The notes: a model not told the origin generated them from the letters alone. A DNA stretch of 64,000 bases from JBOZRQ01 sp050789255 (GCA_050789255.1 JBOZRQ010000017.1:62001-126000), one strand, 5' to 3'; shown: positions 8,795 through 18,011, counted from the stretch's first letter. Numbers and translations: made by a program.

Positions 8795-9331
8795 GTGTTC
8801 CGCAGAAAGCTACTTGTCATCGGCGGGGTACTGACTTTGCTGCTCGTAGCAGCGATGGTGCTCTGGCAGGGGCGTTCCGTCAACGCCACGGTCGGACTGG
8901 CCGGGCTGAGCACTTGGAGCGTCGGTCCCAACACCGTCGTGGTCCGCCGGGTTGAAGTGGGAGACTGGGTTTGGGGCGGGAGCATCGAGAGCCCTCCCCG
9001 CGCCCTGGAGCCCTTGCTCCGTAGGTTTCCGGCCCTGCACGACTGGTGGGCTTCGACCCACCGGGAGTACGCCCTGGGGTTGCCAAACAAGGAGTACGTA
9101 TTGGTCGACCTGGAGGTGCACGGCCCAAACCAGCAGGTGGTACTGGGCGCCCTGCGGCCGGGCGTGGTGACCCCGGACGGGGTGATTCCCAGCAACTCGG
9201 GGAGCTGGGCGCAGGTCACGGGAAAGCCGGCGGAGATGCATGCGACCATCGAGGTCCCGCGCGGGACGAACTGGCAGGCCCTGGAGCTCAGGCTGGGCGA
9301 ACAGCGAACAACCATCCCGGTCCGGAGGTAG
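8795..9331 (+). CDS. Membrane-anchored hypothetical protein
   Basis: 178 residues from GTG at 8795, behind GAGGGAGG. FRRKLLVIGGVLTLLLVAAMVLW is an N-terminal membrane anchor; the remaining 150 residues are predicted outside and rich in beta-forming segments. No family recognised. It is divergent from the FG-GAP gene and is followed after six bases by the DUF1697 gene, so the two are likely cotranscribed. Confidence 0.7.
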   Translation: MFRRKLLVIGGVLTLLLVAAMVLWQGRSVNATVGLAGLSTWSVGPNTVVVRRVEVGDWVWGGSIESPPRALEPLLRRFPALHDWWASTHREYALGLPNKEYVLVDLEVHGPNQQVVLGALRPGVVTPDGVIPSNSGSWAQVTGKPAEMHATIEVPRGTNWQALELRLGEQRTTIPVRR

Positions 9332-9337
9332 ATTGCG

Positions 9338-9871
9338 ATGACCACCTACATAGCCCTGCTGCGCGGCATCAACGTCAGCGGGCACAGACTGATCAAGATG
9401 ACCGACCTGCGGGCGATGTTCGAGGCGATGGGCCTGAGCAACGTCCAGACCTATATCCAGAGCGGCAACGTCATCTTCCAGTCGGGAGAGCCTGCCGAAG
9501 CGCTGCGGCCCCGCATCGAGGCGGAGATTCTCCGTGTGTTTGGGTTCGATGTCCCCGTCGCCCTCCTGACCACACAGGAGCTGGAGCAGGTGGTCAAGAC
9601 CTGCCCGTACGACCCGGAAGCAGAGAGCATCTACATCTCCTTCATGGCGGAGCCGGCCTCGCCGGAGGGCATCGACCGGCTGCGGGCATACGCCGCCCCG
9701 CCCGATGAGTTTCAGGTAGTGGGCCGGGCCGTCTACGGGCTCTACCGGCAGCCCGTGCACAAGTCCAAGCTGACCAACAACTTGATCGAGAAGCGGCTGG
9801 GGGTGCCAACCACCGCCCGCAACTGGCAGACGACCACCAAGCTGCTCGAGCTGGCAAAGGTGATGCCATGA
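9338..9871 (+). CDS. DUF1697 family protein
   Basis: 177 residues opening with YIALLRGINVSGHRLIKMTDLRAMFEAMGL and QTYIQSGNVIF, the conserved start of DUF1697. The C-terminal KSKLTNNLIEKRLGVPTTARNWQTTTKLLEL also fits the family. Its biochemical role is unknown. It starts six bases after the previous stop. The repeat copy at 9911 begins 40 bases downstream. Confidence 0.92.
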   Translation: MTTYIALLRGINVSGHRLIKMTDLRAMFEAMGLSNVQTYIQSGNVIFQSGEPAEALRPRIEAEILRVFGFDVPVALLTTQELEQVVKTCPYDPEAESIYISFMAEPASPEGIDRLRAYAAPPDEFQVVGRAVYGLYRQPVHKSKLTNNLIEKRLGVPTTARNWQTTTKLLELAKVMP

Positions 9872-9910
9872 GAGTGCGGAACGGCGGCGTAGGGGTTGTG
9901 GAGAGGTGAA

Positions 9911-10110
9911 ATTCAGGGCTGCATAGGCTCCGTAACTTTTTGGATCGGGGCCTGCGCCCGCAAAGCCGCATTGGACCGTTCACATTGTTACGGAGGCGCC
10001 CCAGCGGAGCCTGAAACCCGCATTCCTTCGTCGCAGTCGTGGCTCTCAGGAAGAATTTGAACAGGTTTTGGGCCATCTCGGCCTCGCCCCGGCGGCAAAA
10101 TGTTTCGGAG
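9911..10110. repeat. Dispersed ~200-bp repeat, copy 1
   Basis: The segment from ATTCAGGGCTGCATAGGCTC to GCAAAATGTTTCGGAG recurs at 17807 and 18805. This copy is the most diverged, with scattered substitutions and a changed block near 10000. Internal short inverted repeats include CTCCGTAAC near 9928 and GTTACGGAG near 9988. No transposase, terminal inverted repeat or target duplication is obvious. It may be a mobile-element remnant, a structured RNA or a non-autonomous element; all are guesses. Confidence 0.85.
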
Positions 10111-10265
10111 GGATCCCAGGGAAGGCGGTTATGAGCGAACTCCCGAGCAGATGCGCCTGGCGACAGGCTCCGCTGAACTCCTTCGAGTTGGGTACGTTGA
10201 CGCCTCACCGGCAGCGGTTCCCGAACTGGGTCGGTCAGATTCACTTCGTGGGGTGTGGCGCCCGT

Positions 10266-10385
10266 GTAGCGCACCTTCACGTAGTGGATACGAACCGTCG
10301 CGCGGTGCATCTGTATCGTTCCTGCGGCTTCGTGACCGACCGCGTGGTATCTACGTGGTTTTACGGTCCCTGCCCAACCATGTAG
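10266..10385 (+). pseudogene. Remnant of a GNAT acetyltransferase C-terminus
   Basis: About 40 residues read LHVVDTNRRAVHLYRSCGFV...STWFYGP then a stop. This matches the last helix-strand part of GNAT acetyltransferases (L-V-x3-N-x2-A-x2-LY-x3-GF). Nothing upstream in this frame supplies the acetyl-CoA site, and repeat copy 1 ends about 150 bases before. The gene has most likely lost its 5' two thirds, possibly when the repeat entered. Confidence 0.55.
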
Positions 10386-10480
10386 CGGACGATGTAGGGG
10401 AGTTTTGTGCCCCTTACTCCCTCCTTATCGACCTTTATTTTCCTTTTTCGCGTCTTCCGAGGCCCTTGCTAAAACGACGA

Positions 10481-10504
10481 GAGGAGCCCTACGGAGGGCT
10501 CCTC
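10481..10504 (-). terminator. Terminator-like hairpin after comB
   Basis: GAGGAGCCCT (10481-10490) pairs perfectly with 10495-10504 around a four-base loop. Read on the minus strand it lies 40 bases after the comB stop and is followed by a short T-rich tract. Confidence 0.6.
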
Positions 10505-10543
10505 AGCATTTCTGAAGGGATCGAAGGCCATTACGCCAAATAC

Positions 10544-11260
10544 TCAGATCGTTACTTGCCCTTCCACGAACCGTGGGAGCAGTGTTGTGGTTCCCACCTG
10601 CCCGCAGAAGAGCAGATCCTCCTGCAGGCCCATCTTGGCAAGGGTCTGGCCGTGCTCCGAGGTGTGGAGCAGGTCCACCGTGCGGCCATCGAAGCGGCGG
10701 TAGATCTCCCGGGCCACGTAGCCCATGTCGTTCAGCTCCAGGTGCACATCCGGTCCGCCCAGGAACTCCAGGATCGCACCGGCGCAGCCCGTGTCCTCCA
10801 GGGAGAACTGGTCGTGGGTGCCGGCGCAGCAGATCGCCACATCCTTGCCGAGCGTTGCCAGCTCCTTGGCCACGGCCGGGGCGTTCAGGAACGAGGCGAT
10901 GAAGACCTGCTCGGCGGTGGCGGCCCGGCGGATCGCCCGGGTGCCGTTGGTCGTCGTAAAGAGGACCGGCAGCCCTCCCACCCGGGAGGCGGTATACTCC
11001 AGGGGCGAGTTGCTCAGGTGGAAGCCCGGGATCAGTACCGACTTGCGCTCCCCGCCCAGCACGAACTTGCGGTCCGGGTTGTCCGCGACCACCTGAAAGG
11101 CCTCTTCGGGGCTAAGTACAGGGACCACGGTGTCGGCACCGTTGCCCAGGGCCGTCACGATGGTGGTGGTGGCCCGCAGCACATCAATCACGACGGCGAC
11201 GCGGCCCTCCAGCTCCTCTTGGGGAATATTGATAACGGTCGGATAGACATCAACCCGCAC
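10544..11260 (-). CDS. comB: 2-phosphosulfolactate phosphatase family (ComB)
   Basis: 238 residues from GTG at 11260, preceded by AAAGGAGG. VVIDVLRATTTIVTAL, the TTTNGTRA segment and GTHDQFSLEDTGCAG are diagnostic for the ComB fold. In methanogens the enzyme makes sulfolactate for coenzyme M; bacteria outside sulfonate metabolism often keep a homologue of unclear role, so the substrate here is uncertain. The gene is divergent from the histidine phosphatase gene with a 68-base shared upstream region. Confidence 0.88.
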   Translation of the reverse strand: MRVDVYPTVINIPQEELEGRVAVVIDVLRATTTIVTALGNGADTVVPVLSPEEAFQVVADNPDRKFVLGGERKSVLIPGFHLSNSPLEYTASRVGGLPVLFTTTNGTRAIRRAATAEQVFIASFLNAPAVAKELATLGKDVAICCAGTHDQFSLEDTGCAGAILEFLGGPDVHLELNDMGYVAREIYRRFDGRTVDLLHTSEHGQTLAKMGLQEDLLFCGQVGTTTLLPRFVEGQVTI

Positions 11261-11328
11261 CGGCCTGCCTCCTTTTCCAAGATCCGTTTGGCCCATCTAG
11301 TATATGATGCGACTGGAGGCCTCCACCA

Positions 11329-11967
11329 GTGACCCTTCTGTACATTGTTCGGCACGGCGAGACTGATTACAACCTGAGCGGCCGGTATCAGGGGCAGAGC
11401 GACCTGCCCATGAACGAGACCGGCCTCCTTCAGACCGAGGCCCTCGCCCGCCGGTTCGCCAAGATCAAGCTGGACGTGATCTACACCAGCGATGTCGCCC
11501 GGGCCCAGACCTGCGCCCGCAGAATTGCCGGCGCCCGTACCACGGTGGTGCTGGAGCCGCGCCTGCGGGAGATCGACGTGGGCCGGGTGCAGGGCCTCAC
11601 CGACGAGGAGATCGCCAGGCGGGAGCCCACCTTCTGGGCGGCCTACCAGCAGGATCGGGACCGCACGCCCTTCCCCGGCGGCGAGAGTTCCGCCGACGTG
11701 CAGCGGCGGGTGCTGGAAGCCTTCCGCACCATCCATGAGCGCTACCCCGACGGCCATGTGGGCGTAGTCACGCACGGCGGGCCGATCAACATGGTCGTCG
11801 CCGACGTGCTCGGCCTGCCCCTGCCCGAGCGCCGCCGCCTGGTGCCAGACAACTGCGGCCTGACGGTCGTAGAATGGTCCGGCGAGGATCGCCGGGTGCG
11901 GAGCTTCAACGACGTGGGGCACCTGGCTGACGCCTTGCCCGGATCCCTGGCACATTGGCGGCCCTGA
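11329..11967 (+). CDS. Histidine phosphatase (phosphoglycerate mutase family)
   Basis: 212 residues. The phosphohistidine motif is YIVRHGETDYN (His near residue 8), followed by GRYQGQSDLPMNETG, SDVARAQTCARRI, the FPGGES loop and the second histidine in VVTHGGPI. This is the cofactor-dependent PGM/CobC/PhoE branch; length suits a small-molecule phosphatase such as a-ribazole or phosphoglycerate phosphatase rather than glycolytic mutase. GTG start with GGAGG upstream. Confidence 0.88.
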   Translation: MTLLYIVRHGETDYNLSGRYQGQSDLPMNETGLLQTEALARRFAKIKLDVIYTSDVARAQTCARRIAGARTTVVLEPRLREIDVGRVQGLTDEEIARREPTFWAAYQQDRDRTPFPGGESSADVQRRVLEAFRTIHERYPDGHVGVVTHGGPINMVVADVLGLPLPERRRLVPDNCGLTVVEWSGEDRRVRSFNDVGHLADALPGSLAHWRP

Positions 11968-11997
11968 TGGCATAGACTCCCCCCGGGGGGTTGTCTA

Positions 11998-12420
11998 ATG
12001 CCAAGATGGGCGCGCTTTCTCTCTTGCACCATCACCGGGCTCCTGCTATCGTTGATCGGGTTCTTCATGGTCGCCTACTGGCGGGAGGGCGGACCCGAGT
12101 TCTGGCCCAACGTCTTCGACTTTCTGGCGACCGCGGCATTCTGGGGGCTGGCCTGGCTCTTCGTGATCCTCTCAGCCCTCACGCTGGTGCTCGCACGGGT
12201 CGGCGTCAAGATCTACGGACTGGGCGCCGCCGTCAGCGGGATCCTCTCGGGCCTGCTGGTGGCGCTGGCTTACGCCTCCTTCCTGATCGCCAGCCACGCG
12301 CCTGACTGGGGCGGCCTCGCTGCGTCCATCATCAAGGTGTGGCCTTCTGCGGTCGCATTCTCGGTGCCCCTGGCGCTGTCGGGCGCCATGACCGACCTCC
12401 TGTGGGAAAGGTTAGCTTGA
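11998..12420 (+). CDS. Four-span membrane protein, unknown
   Basis: 140 residues with about four hydrophobic helices (near 10-28, 46-64, 74-98 and 113-132). No recognised motif. The ATG follows a palindrome-rich gap CCCCCCGGGGGG only 30 bases after the phosphatase stop, so cotranscription is likely. Weak similarity in layout to small YrzE/TIGR04086-type proteins is possible but not supported by a motif. Confidence 0.65.
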   Translation: MPRWARFLSCTITGLLLSLIGFFMVAYWREGGPEFWPNVFDFLATAAFWGLAWLFVILSALTLVLARVGVKIYGLGAAVSGILSGLLVALAYASFLIASHAPDWGGLAASIIKVWPSAVAFSVPLALSGAMTDLLWERLA

Positions 12421-12503
12421 GTCCGACCAAGGAGTTTTAACGGGCAATACCGAACACTACATCGAACAGTCATATTCAGCAGAGAAAGGGGGGAACAGCC
12501 CGC

Positions 12504-15392
12504 GTGGGGCTGCTCTCCTTTGTATCATTAGATGTGGAGACCACGGGCGCCGACCCGGCGGCTGATCAGATCATTGAGATCGCCGCCATCCGCTATGAGG
12601 ACGGCGTGGAAACGGCCGTCCTTTCGCAGTTGGTCGACCCCAAGGCCGCCATCCCGGTTCGAATCCAGAACCTGACCGGGATTCTGCCCTCCATGGTGAA
12701 GGGAAAGCCCACCTTCGCCCAAATCGCTCCGCAGCTTAAGGAGCTGATCGGGGACTTGCCTGTGGTCGCGCACAACGCCGCCTTCGATGCGGCCTTTGTC
12801 GGCGCGGCCATGGCGCGCTCGGGCATCGGCCTCTCCAATCGCATTTACGACACCGCCGAGTTCTCCCGGGTGGCGCTGCCCCTGGCCAAGAACCACCGGC
12901 TGAACACCCTGGTAAAGACGCTCTCCATCCAGCTGGAACGACACCACCGGGCGGAGGATGATGCCCGGGCCTGCGGCCAGGTCTTCCTGGCCCTGCTCCA
13001 GCGCATCAAGCAAATGGACATGGGCCTCCTGCGCTTCATCCTGGGCATCGGCGAGCCGGCCGACTGGAGCCTGACGCCCCTGTTCCGTGCCGAGCTGGAG
13101 GCCCGCGAGGCGGCGGGAGAGAAGCCCAAGAACATCATGCAGTGGATCAAGCCCTACGACGGGCAGCTGCATCTGGGCGAAAGGGAGAAGCCCGAGGGCG
13201 AGCCTGCGCCCGTCTCCCGGGAGATCGTCTTCGAGGTCTTAGGCCCCGGCGGAGTGGTCGCGAGCGCCTTCCCGGCCTACGAGCACCGCACTCAGCAAAT
13301 GACCATGGCCCAGGCCGTCACCGACGCCCTCGCCACCGGCAAGCACTTGATGGTGGAGGCGGGCACCGGCACGGGCAAGTCGCTGGCCTACCTGGTCCCG
13401 GCCTTCGCCTGGGCCAAGAAGAACGGCGAGAAGATCGCCATCTCCACCCATACGATCAACCTGCAGGAGCAGCTCTGGGAGAAGGATATCCCCTTCCTGC
13501 AGAAGGCGCTGCAAGGCACGCCCCTGGAGGGCGTCAAGGCCGCGCTGGTCAAGGGGCGGCCCAACTATATCTGCCTGCGCAAGTGGGAGGAGGAGGCAAC
13601 CGGCGCCGACTTCCTCACCTCGCAGGAGGAGCGGGGATTCCACATCCGGCTGGCCTCCTGGCTCTCGGAGACCACCACGGGCGACAAGGCCGAACTCAAC
13701 CTCGCCGGCGACGGCGAGCGCTTCTGGCAGAACGTCATGAGCGAGCGGGAGACCTGCCTGGGCCCCAAGTGCAAGTGGTACCGCAACCACTGCTTCGCTT
13801 ACCGCGCCCGGCGCAAGGCCGCCGACGCCGACATCATGGTCCTCAACCACGCCATGGTCTTCGCCGACATCAACTCCGGCAACGAGATCCTGCCGCCGTA
13901 CCGCCACCTGGTCTTCGACGAGGCCCACCACCTGGAAGATGTGGCCACCAACAACCTGGGCATCAACCTGGAGAGCCGCGACGTGGCCCTGGCGCTGGTC
14001 CACCTGGTCCGCTCGGCGGGCCAGGGCTTCCTCTACCAGCTGCGGCGCCGGGTTCCCCGGGAGCAGCGCATCCCCGCCCGGCCCCCGGTGGGGCTGCCGT
14101 CGGAGGATCACATCGAGAAGCTGATCGACCTGACCTTCGCCACCCGCAGCGCCTGCGACGAGCTCTTCCGGCTCTGCGCCGACCTGGTGGAAAGCCGGGG
14201 CGGCGGCGATGATGAGGCGGGGGCCGGGGCCATGCGCCTCACCGATTCGGTGCGCTTCGGTCCCCTCTGGCAGACGATCGAGGCGGCCCGGGGCAACGCC
14301 GTGCTGCGCCTTAACCAGCTCAGCAAGGGGCTTCAGGCCCTGAGCGAGGCGCTCGAGGAGTTTGAGCCGCCCATCAAGGAGCTGGAATCCCTACAGGTTG
14401 ACATTGTCAAACAGAGTGGTATTCTGAATGGAAGCGCAAAGGCGATCGATGCCGTGCTGCTGAAGCCCGCCGAGGGCGATGTGGTCTGGATCGAGGTCGG
14501 CGCCCGCCGGGAGAACCAGCGGGTGGCGCTGCGGGCGGCGCCCATCGACGTGGGCGAGGTGCTCAAAGAGAAGGTCTTCAACAAGCTGCGCTCGGTGGTG
14601 ATGACCTCCGCCACGCTGTCGGTCAGCGGCGGGTTCGACCATCTCAAGCTGCGGCTGGGCCTGGCCGAGCACGGCCCCGACCGGCTGTCCTCGGGGATCA
14701 TGACATCGCCGTTCGCCTACCGGCAGCAGGCGCTGCTCTGCATTCCGGAGGATCTGCCCAACCCCAAAAGCGTGACGGACCGCGACTTCACCCGGTCTGT
14801 GGAGAACTTCCTGAAGGAGTACCTGGTGCGGGCCGGCGGCCAGACCCTGGTGCTCTTCACGAGCCACCGGCAGCTCAGGCAGGTCTACGGATCGCTGAAG
14901 GATCACCTGGAAGGGGAGGGGCTCTTCCTTCTGGGCCAGGGGCTTGACGGCTCCCGGGGCCGGCTGGTGGAGGAGTTCAAGAGCGCCGAGCGGGCCGTAC
15001 TGTTCGGATCGGCCTCCTTCTGGGAGGGCGTCGACATCCCGGGAGACGGGCTCACCTCGGTCATCCTGGTCAAGCTGCCCTTCATGCCGCCCGATGATCC
15101 CGTCATGCAGGCGCGCATCGAGAACCTGGAGGCCCGCGGGCTCTCCAGCTTTGCGCACCTGAGCCTGCCGCAGGCGGTGATTCGATTCAAGCAGGGCTTC
15201 GGCCGCCTCATTCGAACCAAAACCGACCGGGGCGTAGTCATTGTGCTTGATAACCGCCTCAGCCCGCGCCAGACCCGGTACGGCGCCCAATTCATGCGCT
15301 CACTGCCGCAGCCGCAGGTTTTCACGGGCCCCGCCAGCGCGGTGATCGACCGGGCGATCGGGTGGCTGAAACTGGACGGCGAGGAGTATTAG
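12504..15392 (+). CDS. dinG: DinG-family helicase with N-terminal 3'-5' exonuclease
   Basis: 962 residues. Residues 1-170 are a DEDDh exonuclease like the PolC/DnaQ epsilon domain (LDVETTG, VAHNAAFDAAFV, HRAEDDARA). Residues about 260-960 are a superfamily 2 XPD/DinG helicase: AGTGTGKS Walker A near 286, DEAHH near 472, and the late GSASFWEGVDIPG and QGFGRLIRT motifs. Four cysteines (YICLRK, ETCLG, PKCKW, NHCFAY) between motifs I and II suit an iron-sulfur cluster. Firmicutes commonly carry this fusion. No LexA box was seen upstream. GTG start. Confidence 0.93.
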   Translation: MGLLSFVSLDVETTGADPAADQIIEIAAIRYEDGVETAVLSQLVDPKAAIPVRIQNLTGILPSMVKGKPTFAQIAPQLKELIGDLPVVAHNAAFDAAFVGAAMARSGIGLSNRIYDTAEFSRVALPLAKNHRLNTLVKTLSIQLERHHRAEDDARACGQVFLALLQRIKQMDMGLLRFILGIGEPADWSLTPLFRAELEAREAAGEKPKNIMQWIKPYDGQLHLGEREKPEGEPAPVSREIVFEVLGPGGVVASAFPAYEHRTQQMTMAQAVTDALATGKHLMVEAGTGTGKSLAYLVPAFAWAKKNGEKIAISTHTINLQEQLWEKDIPFLQKALQGTPLEGVKAALVKGRPNYICLRKWEEEATGADFLTSQEERGFHIRLASWLSETTTGDKAELNLAGDGERFWQNVMSERETCLGPKCKWYRNHCFAYRARRKAADADIMVLNHAMVFADINSGNEILPPYRHLVFDEAHHLEDVATNNLGINLESRDVALALVHLVRSAGQGFLYQLRRRVPREQRIPARPPVGLPSEDHIEKLIDLTFATRSACDELFRLCADLVESRGGGDDEAGAGAMRLTDSVRFGPLWQTIEAARGNAVLRLNQLSKGLQALSEALEEFEPPIKELESLQVDIVKQSGILNGSAKAIDAVLLKPAEGDVVWIEVGARRENQRVALRAAPIDVGEVLKEKVFNKLRSVVMTSATLSVSGGFDHLKLRLGLAEHGPDRLSSGIMTSPFAYRQQALLCIPEDLPNPKSVTDRDFTRSVENFLKEYLVRAGGQTLVLFTSHRQLRQVYGSLKDHLEGEGLFLLGQGLDGSRGRLVEEFKSAERAVLFGSASFWEGVDIPGDGLTSVILVKLPFMPPDDPVMQARIENLEARGLSSFAHLSLPQAVIRFKQGFGRLIRTKTDRGVVIVLDNRLSPRQTRYGAQFMRSLPQPQVFTGPASAVIDRAIGWLKLDGEEY

Positions 15393-15440
15393 TTCCTGGT
15401 TACACTACCTAGAAATCGGGTTGCGAAGGAGACTGCTCGC

Positions 15441-16211
15441 GTGCCGCTGATTCTTCTCACCAACGACGATGGCATCTTTGCACCTGGAATTAACGCACTG
15501 CGGGCTGCCATGGAGCAGATCCCGGGCATGGAGGTCTGGGCGGTGGCGCCCGACCGGGAGCGCAGCGCCAGCGGCCATGCCATTACCATGTACCGCCCGC
15601 TCTTCCCGACCAGGGTGACCATCCCCGGGGCGACGGCGCCCTGCTACTCGGTCACGGGCACCCCGGCCGACTCAGCGAAGCTCGCGATCGAGGAGCTGCT
15701 GCCGCGGCGCCCCGACCTGGTGATCTCAGGGATCAACCGGGGCTCCAACCTCGGCACCGATATGTTCTACTCGGGCACCGTGGCTGCCGCCCTAGAAGGC
15801 CCGATCCTCGGGATTCCGGCGATCGCCAGCAGCCTGAACTCCTTCTCCAGCCAGGACTACAGCGTCGCCGCCGCCTTCACCGCTGAGCTGGCGCAGAAGG
15901 TGCTGGCCGAGGGGCTGCCCGCTGGCACCCTGCTGAACGTCAACGTACCTGCGCTGCCTCGCGAGGAGATCAAGGGCGTTCGCATCACCAAGATGGGCCG
16001 GCGGCTTTATCGTGATCAGTGGGATAAGCGAACGGACCCCCGCGGCCGCACCTACTACTGGCTCGCCGGCGAACTGGCAGAGATCGACAATCCGCCCGAC
16101 TCCGACGTTGTCGCCGTGGAGCAAGGCTATATCTCCGTGACGCCGGCGCAGCTCGACCTGACCCGTTACGATCAGGTGGAGCGGCTCAGAGGATGGGGAG
16201 TTTGGTCCTAA
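15441..16211 (+). CDS. surE: 5'/3'-nucleotidase SurE
   Basis: 256 residues opening LILLTNDDGIFAPG, the SurE metal-binding signature, with APDRERSASGHAIT, SGINRGSNLGTDMFYSGTVAAALEG and a C-terminal SVTPAQLDLT. SurE dephosphorylates nucleoside monophosphates and acts in stress survival and phosphate scavenging. GTG start behind AAGGAG. Located between the helicase and the phospholipid genes. Confidence 0.95.
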   Translation: MPLILLTNDDGIFAPGINALRAAMEQIPGMEVWAVAPDRERSASGHAITMYRPLFPTRVTIPGATAPCYSVTGTPADSAKLAIEELLPRRPDLVISGINRGSNLGTDMFYSGTVAAALEGPILGIPAIASSLNSFSSQDYSVAAAFTAELAQKVLAEGLPAGTLLNVNVPALPREEIKGVRITKMGRRLYRDQWDKRTDPRGRTYYWLAGELAEIDNPPDSDVVAVEQGYISVTPAQLDLTRYDQVERLRGWGVWS

Positions 16212-16308
16212 GTCGCCTGCGCTGGAGGATGTTGGACACGTCGAGTCGAACCAAGCAGATGGGGTCTTTTTGCGCCCCGCATGATTCGTATATGAAAGGG
16301 TGCCATCC

Positions 16309-16944
16309 TTGAATCGACCGATCATCGCCCGTGAAGGCTGGGTCTTTATCGTCTTTTTTGCCGCTCTTACCGCCGTAGCCGCCGTGGTCCACTGGGCACT
16401 GGCCATTATTCCGGGCGCCCTGCTGGCGCTCACGCTCTGGTTCTTCCGCGACCCCGAGCGCCCCATCCCTGGCAATGACCGGGACGTGGTCTCCCCCGCC
16501 GACGGCAAGGTGATGTTCGTGCGCGAGGTTGAGGAGCCCCGCTTCATGGGCGGCAAGGCGATCCAGGTCAGCATCTTCCTGTCGGTTTTTGATGTTCACA
16601 TCAACCGCATGCCCGTCGCCGGCAAGGTCTCCTATACGGAGTATGTGCCGGGCCAGTTCCTCGCCGCCTGGGATGAGACCGTCGGCGAGGTGAACGAGCG
16701 CTCCTACGTGGGCGTGGAGACCGGCAAGTTCCGGGTCCTGGTCAGCCAGGTTGCAGGCCTGATCGCCCGGCGGATCATCACCTGGCCGAAGGTCGGCCAG
16801 ACCCTGGCCAAGGGCGAGCGGTATGGCCTGATTCGCTTTGGTTCCTGCACGCAGCTCTGGCTGCCGCTGGGCAGCTCGGTTCTCGTCAAGCCCGGCGAGC
16901 GGGTCGTCGGGGGCGCAACGCTAATAGGGAGGCTGCCTGAGTGA
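16309..16944 (+). CDS. psd: Phosphatidylserine decarboxylase proenzyme
   Basis: 211 residues from TTG at 16309, eight bases after GAAAGGG; GTG at 16300 is the alternative. Two N-terminal membrane helices are followed by FFRDPERPIPGNDRDVVSPADGKV, FLSVFDVHINRMPV and the self-cleavage motif RFGSC near the C-terminus, where the serine becomes the pyruvoyl cofactor. Its short length matches the archaeal/Gram-positive class. It turns phosphatidylserine into phosphatidylethanolamine, and its stop overlaps the pssA start. Confidence 0.93.
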   Translation: MNRPIIAREGWVFIVFFAALTAVAAVVHWALAIIPGALLALTLWFFRDPERPIPGNDRDVVSPADGKVMFVREVEEPRFMGGKAIQVSIFLSVFDVHINRMPVAGKVSYTEYVPGQFLAAWDETVGEVNERSYVGVETGKFRVLVSQVAGLIARRIITWPKVGQTLAKGERYGLIRFGSCTQLWLPLGSSVLVKPGERVVGGATLIGRLPE

Positions 16945-17759
16945 CAGACAAGGCGCGTCAGTGGGATGCCGCCCGTGGCAAGTGGCGCATCCGAGGCATC
17001 CGCGGGGGCAAGTGGTTCCGAGAGCGGGGTCAGAAGAGCCTCTCGATGATCCCTCACATGTTCACCTTGCTCAACCTGGCCCTCGGCGTGGTCAGCATCC
17101 TGCTGACCATGGAGGGGCCTCAGTACTACCCGGTCGCGGCGCTGCTGGTCGGCGGCTCGCTGCTGGCCGACGGCCTGGACGGGCGCCTCGCCCGCTGGCT
17201 CAAGGCGGACGGCGAGTTCGGCAAGGAGCTTGACTCCCTGGCGGACGTGGTCTCGTTCGGCACGGCGCCGGCGGTGCTGCTGTACAAGGTCTCGCTTCAG
17301 CAGCTCGGGTACTACGGCCTGCTGGTGGCGCTCCTCTTCCCGATGTGCGGCGCCCTGCGCCTCGCCCGGTTCAACATCATCAAGACCAGCGGCTTCTTCA
17401 TGGGCGTGCCCATCACCGCCGCCGGCACCCTGATTAGTGCGTTCACCTTCTACATGGTGCAGGAGTCGACCGTTTCGCCGGTCGTCTACTTCGTGGCAGC
17501 GGTCTCCGTGCTGCTGGCCTTCCTGATGATCTCCACGATCCCCTACCCCGACTTTAAGAAGCTGGGCAAGAAGGGCGAGACCCCCGTCGGCGTGGCGGTC
17601 GTCGGTCCGGTGCTGGCGATTGTATGGGTCATGGCCGCCGCCCGCTGGAACCTGTGGGCGCTGCTGGTGGTGCCTCTTACCGCCTACGTGGCCCTGGGTC
17701 CCTGGCTGCTCCTGGTCCGGCAGTTTAACGAGCGCCTGCGCCCGAGGACGGGGCGGTAA
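16941..17759 (+). CDS. pssA: CDP-diacylglycerol-serine O-phosphatidyltransferase
   Basis: 272 residues. The CDP-alcohol phosphotransferase signature DGLDGRLARWLKADGEFGKELDSLAD lies near residue 75, followed by several membrane helices. It makes phosphatidylserine, the substrate of the decarboxylase encoded just upstream. GTG overlaps the psd stop (GTGA). The first 35 residues are basic, and a strong terminator follows directly. Confidence 0.94.
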   Translation: MTDKARQWDAARGKWRIRGIRGGKWFRERGQKSLSMIPHMFTLLNLALGVVSILLTMEGPQYYPVAALLVGGSLLADGLDGRLARWLKADGEFGKELDSLADVVSFGTAPAVLLYKVSLQQLGYYGLLVALLFPMCGALRLARFNIIKTSGFFMGVPITAAGTLISAFTFYMVQESTVSPVVYFVAAVSVLLAFLMISTIPYPDFKKLGKKGETPVGVAVVGPVLAIVWVMAAARWNLWALLVVPLTAYVALGPWLLLVRQFNERLRPRTGR

Positions 17760-17766
17760 CATCACA

Positions 17767-17801
17767 AAAAAGGTGAGGGGGCGTGGCTCCCTCACCTTTT
17801 T
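17767..17801 (+). terminator. Intrinsic terminator of the psd-pssA unit
   Basis: AAAAAGGTGAGGG (17767-17779) pairs with CCCTCACCTTTTT (17789-17801) around a nine-base loop, ending in five T. Repeat copy 2 begins six bases later. Confidence 0.9.
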
Positions 17802-17806
17802 GGCAT

Positions 17807-18011
17807 ATTCAGGGCTGCATAGGCTCAGTAACTTTTGGGATCGGGGTCCGCGCCCGCAAAGCCGCATTCGACCGTCCACATTGTTACGGAGGCGTCGGCG
17901 CGCAGCCTGAAACCCGCATTCCTTCGTCGCGGTCGTGGCTCTCTGGAAGAATCTGAACAGGTTTTCGGCCATCTTGGCCTCACCTCCACCCGCAAAATGT
18001 TCCGGAGCGCG
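17807..18011. repeat. Dispersed ~200-bp repeat, copy 2
   Basis: Begins ATTCAGGGCTGCATAGGCTC immediately after the pssA terminator and ends GCAAAATGTTCCGGAGCGCG. Over about 165 bases it differs from copy 3 by two substitutions, and it is clearly related to copy 1. On the minus strand a frame starting MAENLFRFFQRATTATKECG is preceded by GGAGGTGAGG, but that ribosome-site-like stretch is not kept in the other copies. Confidence 0.9.

Noticed and set aside
12471..12503. CGAAC half-sites upstream of dinG as SOS control
   Set aside because: Only direct half-sites (CGAACACTACATCGAAC), no inverted partner.
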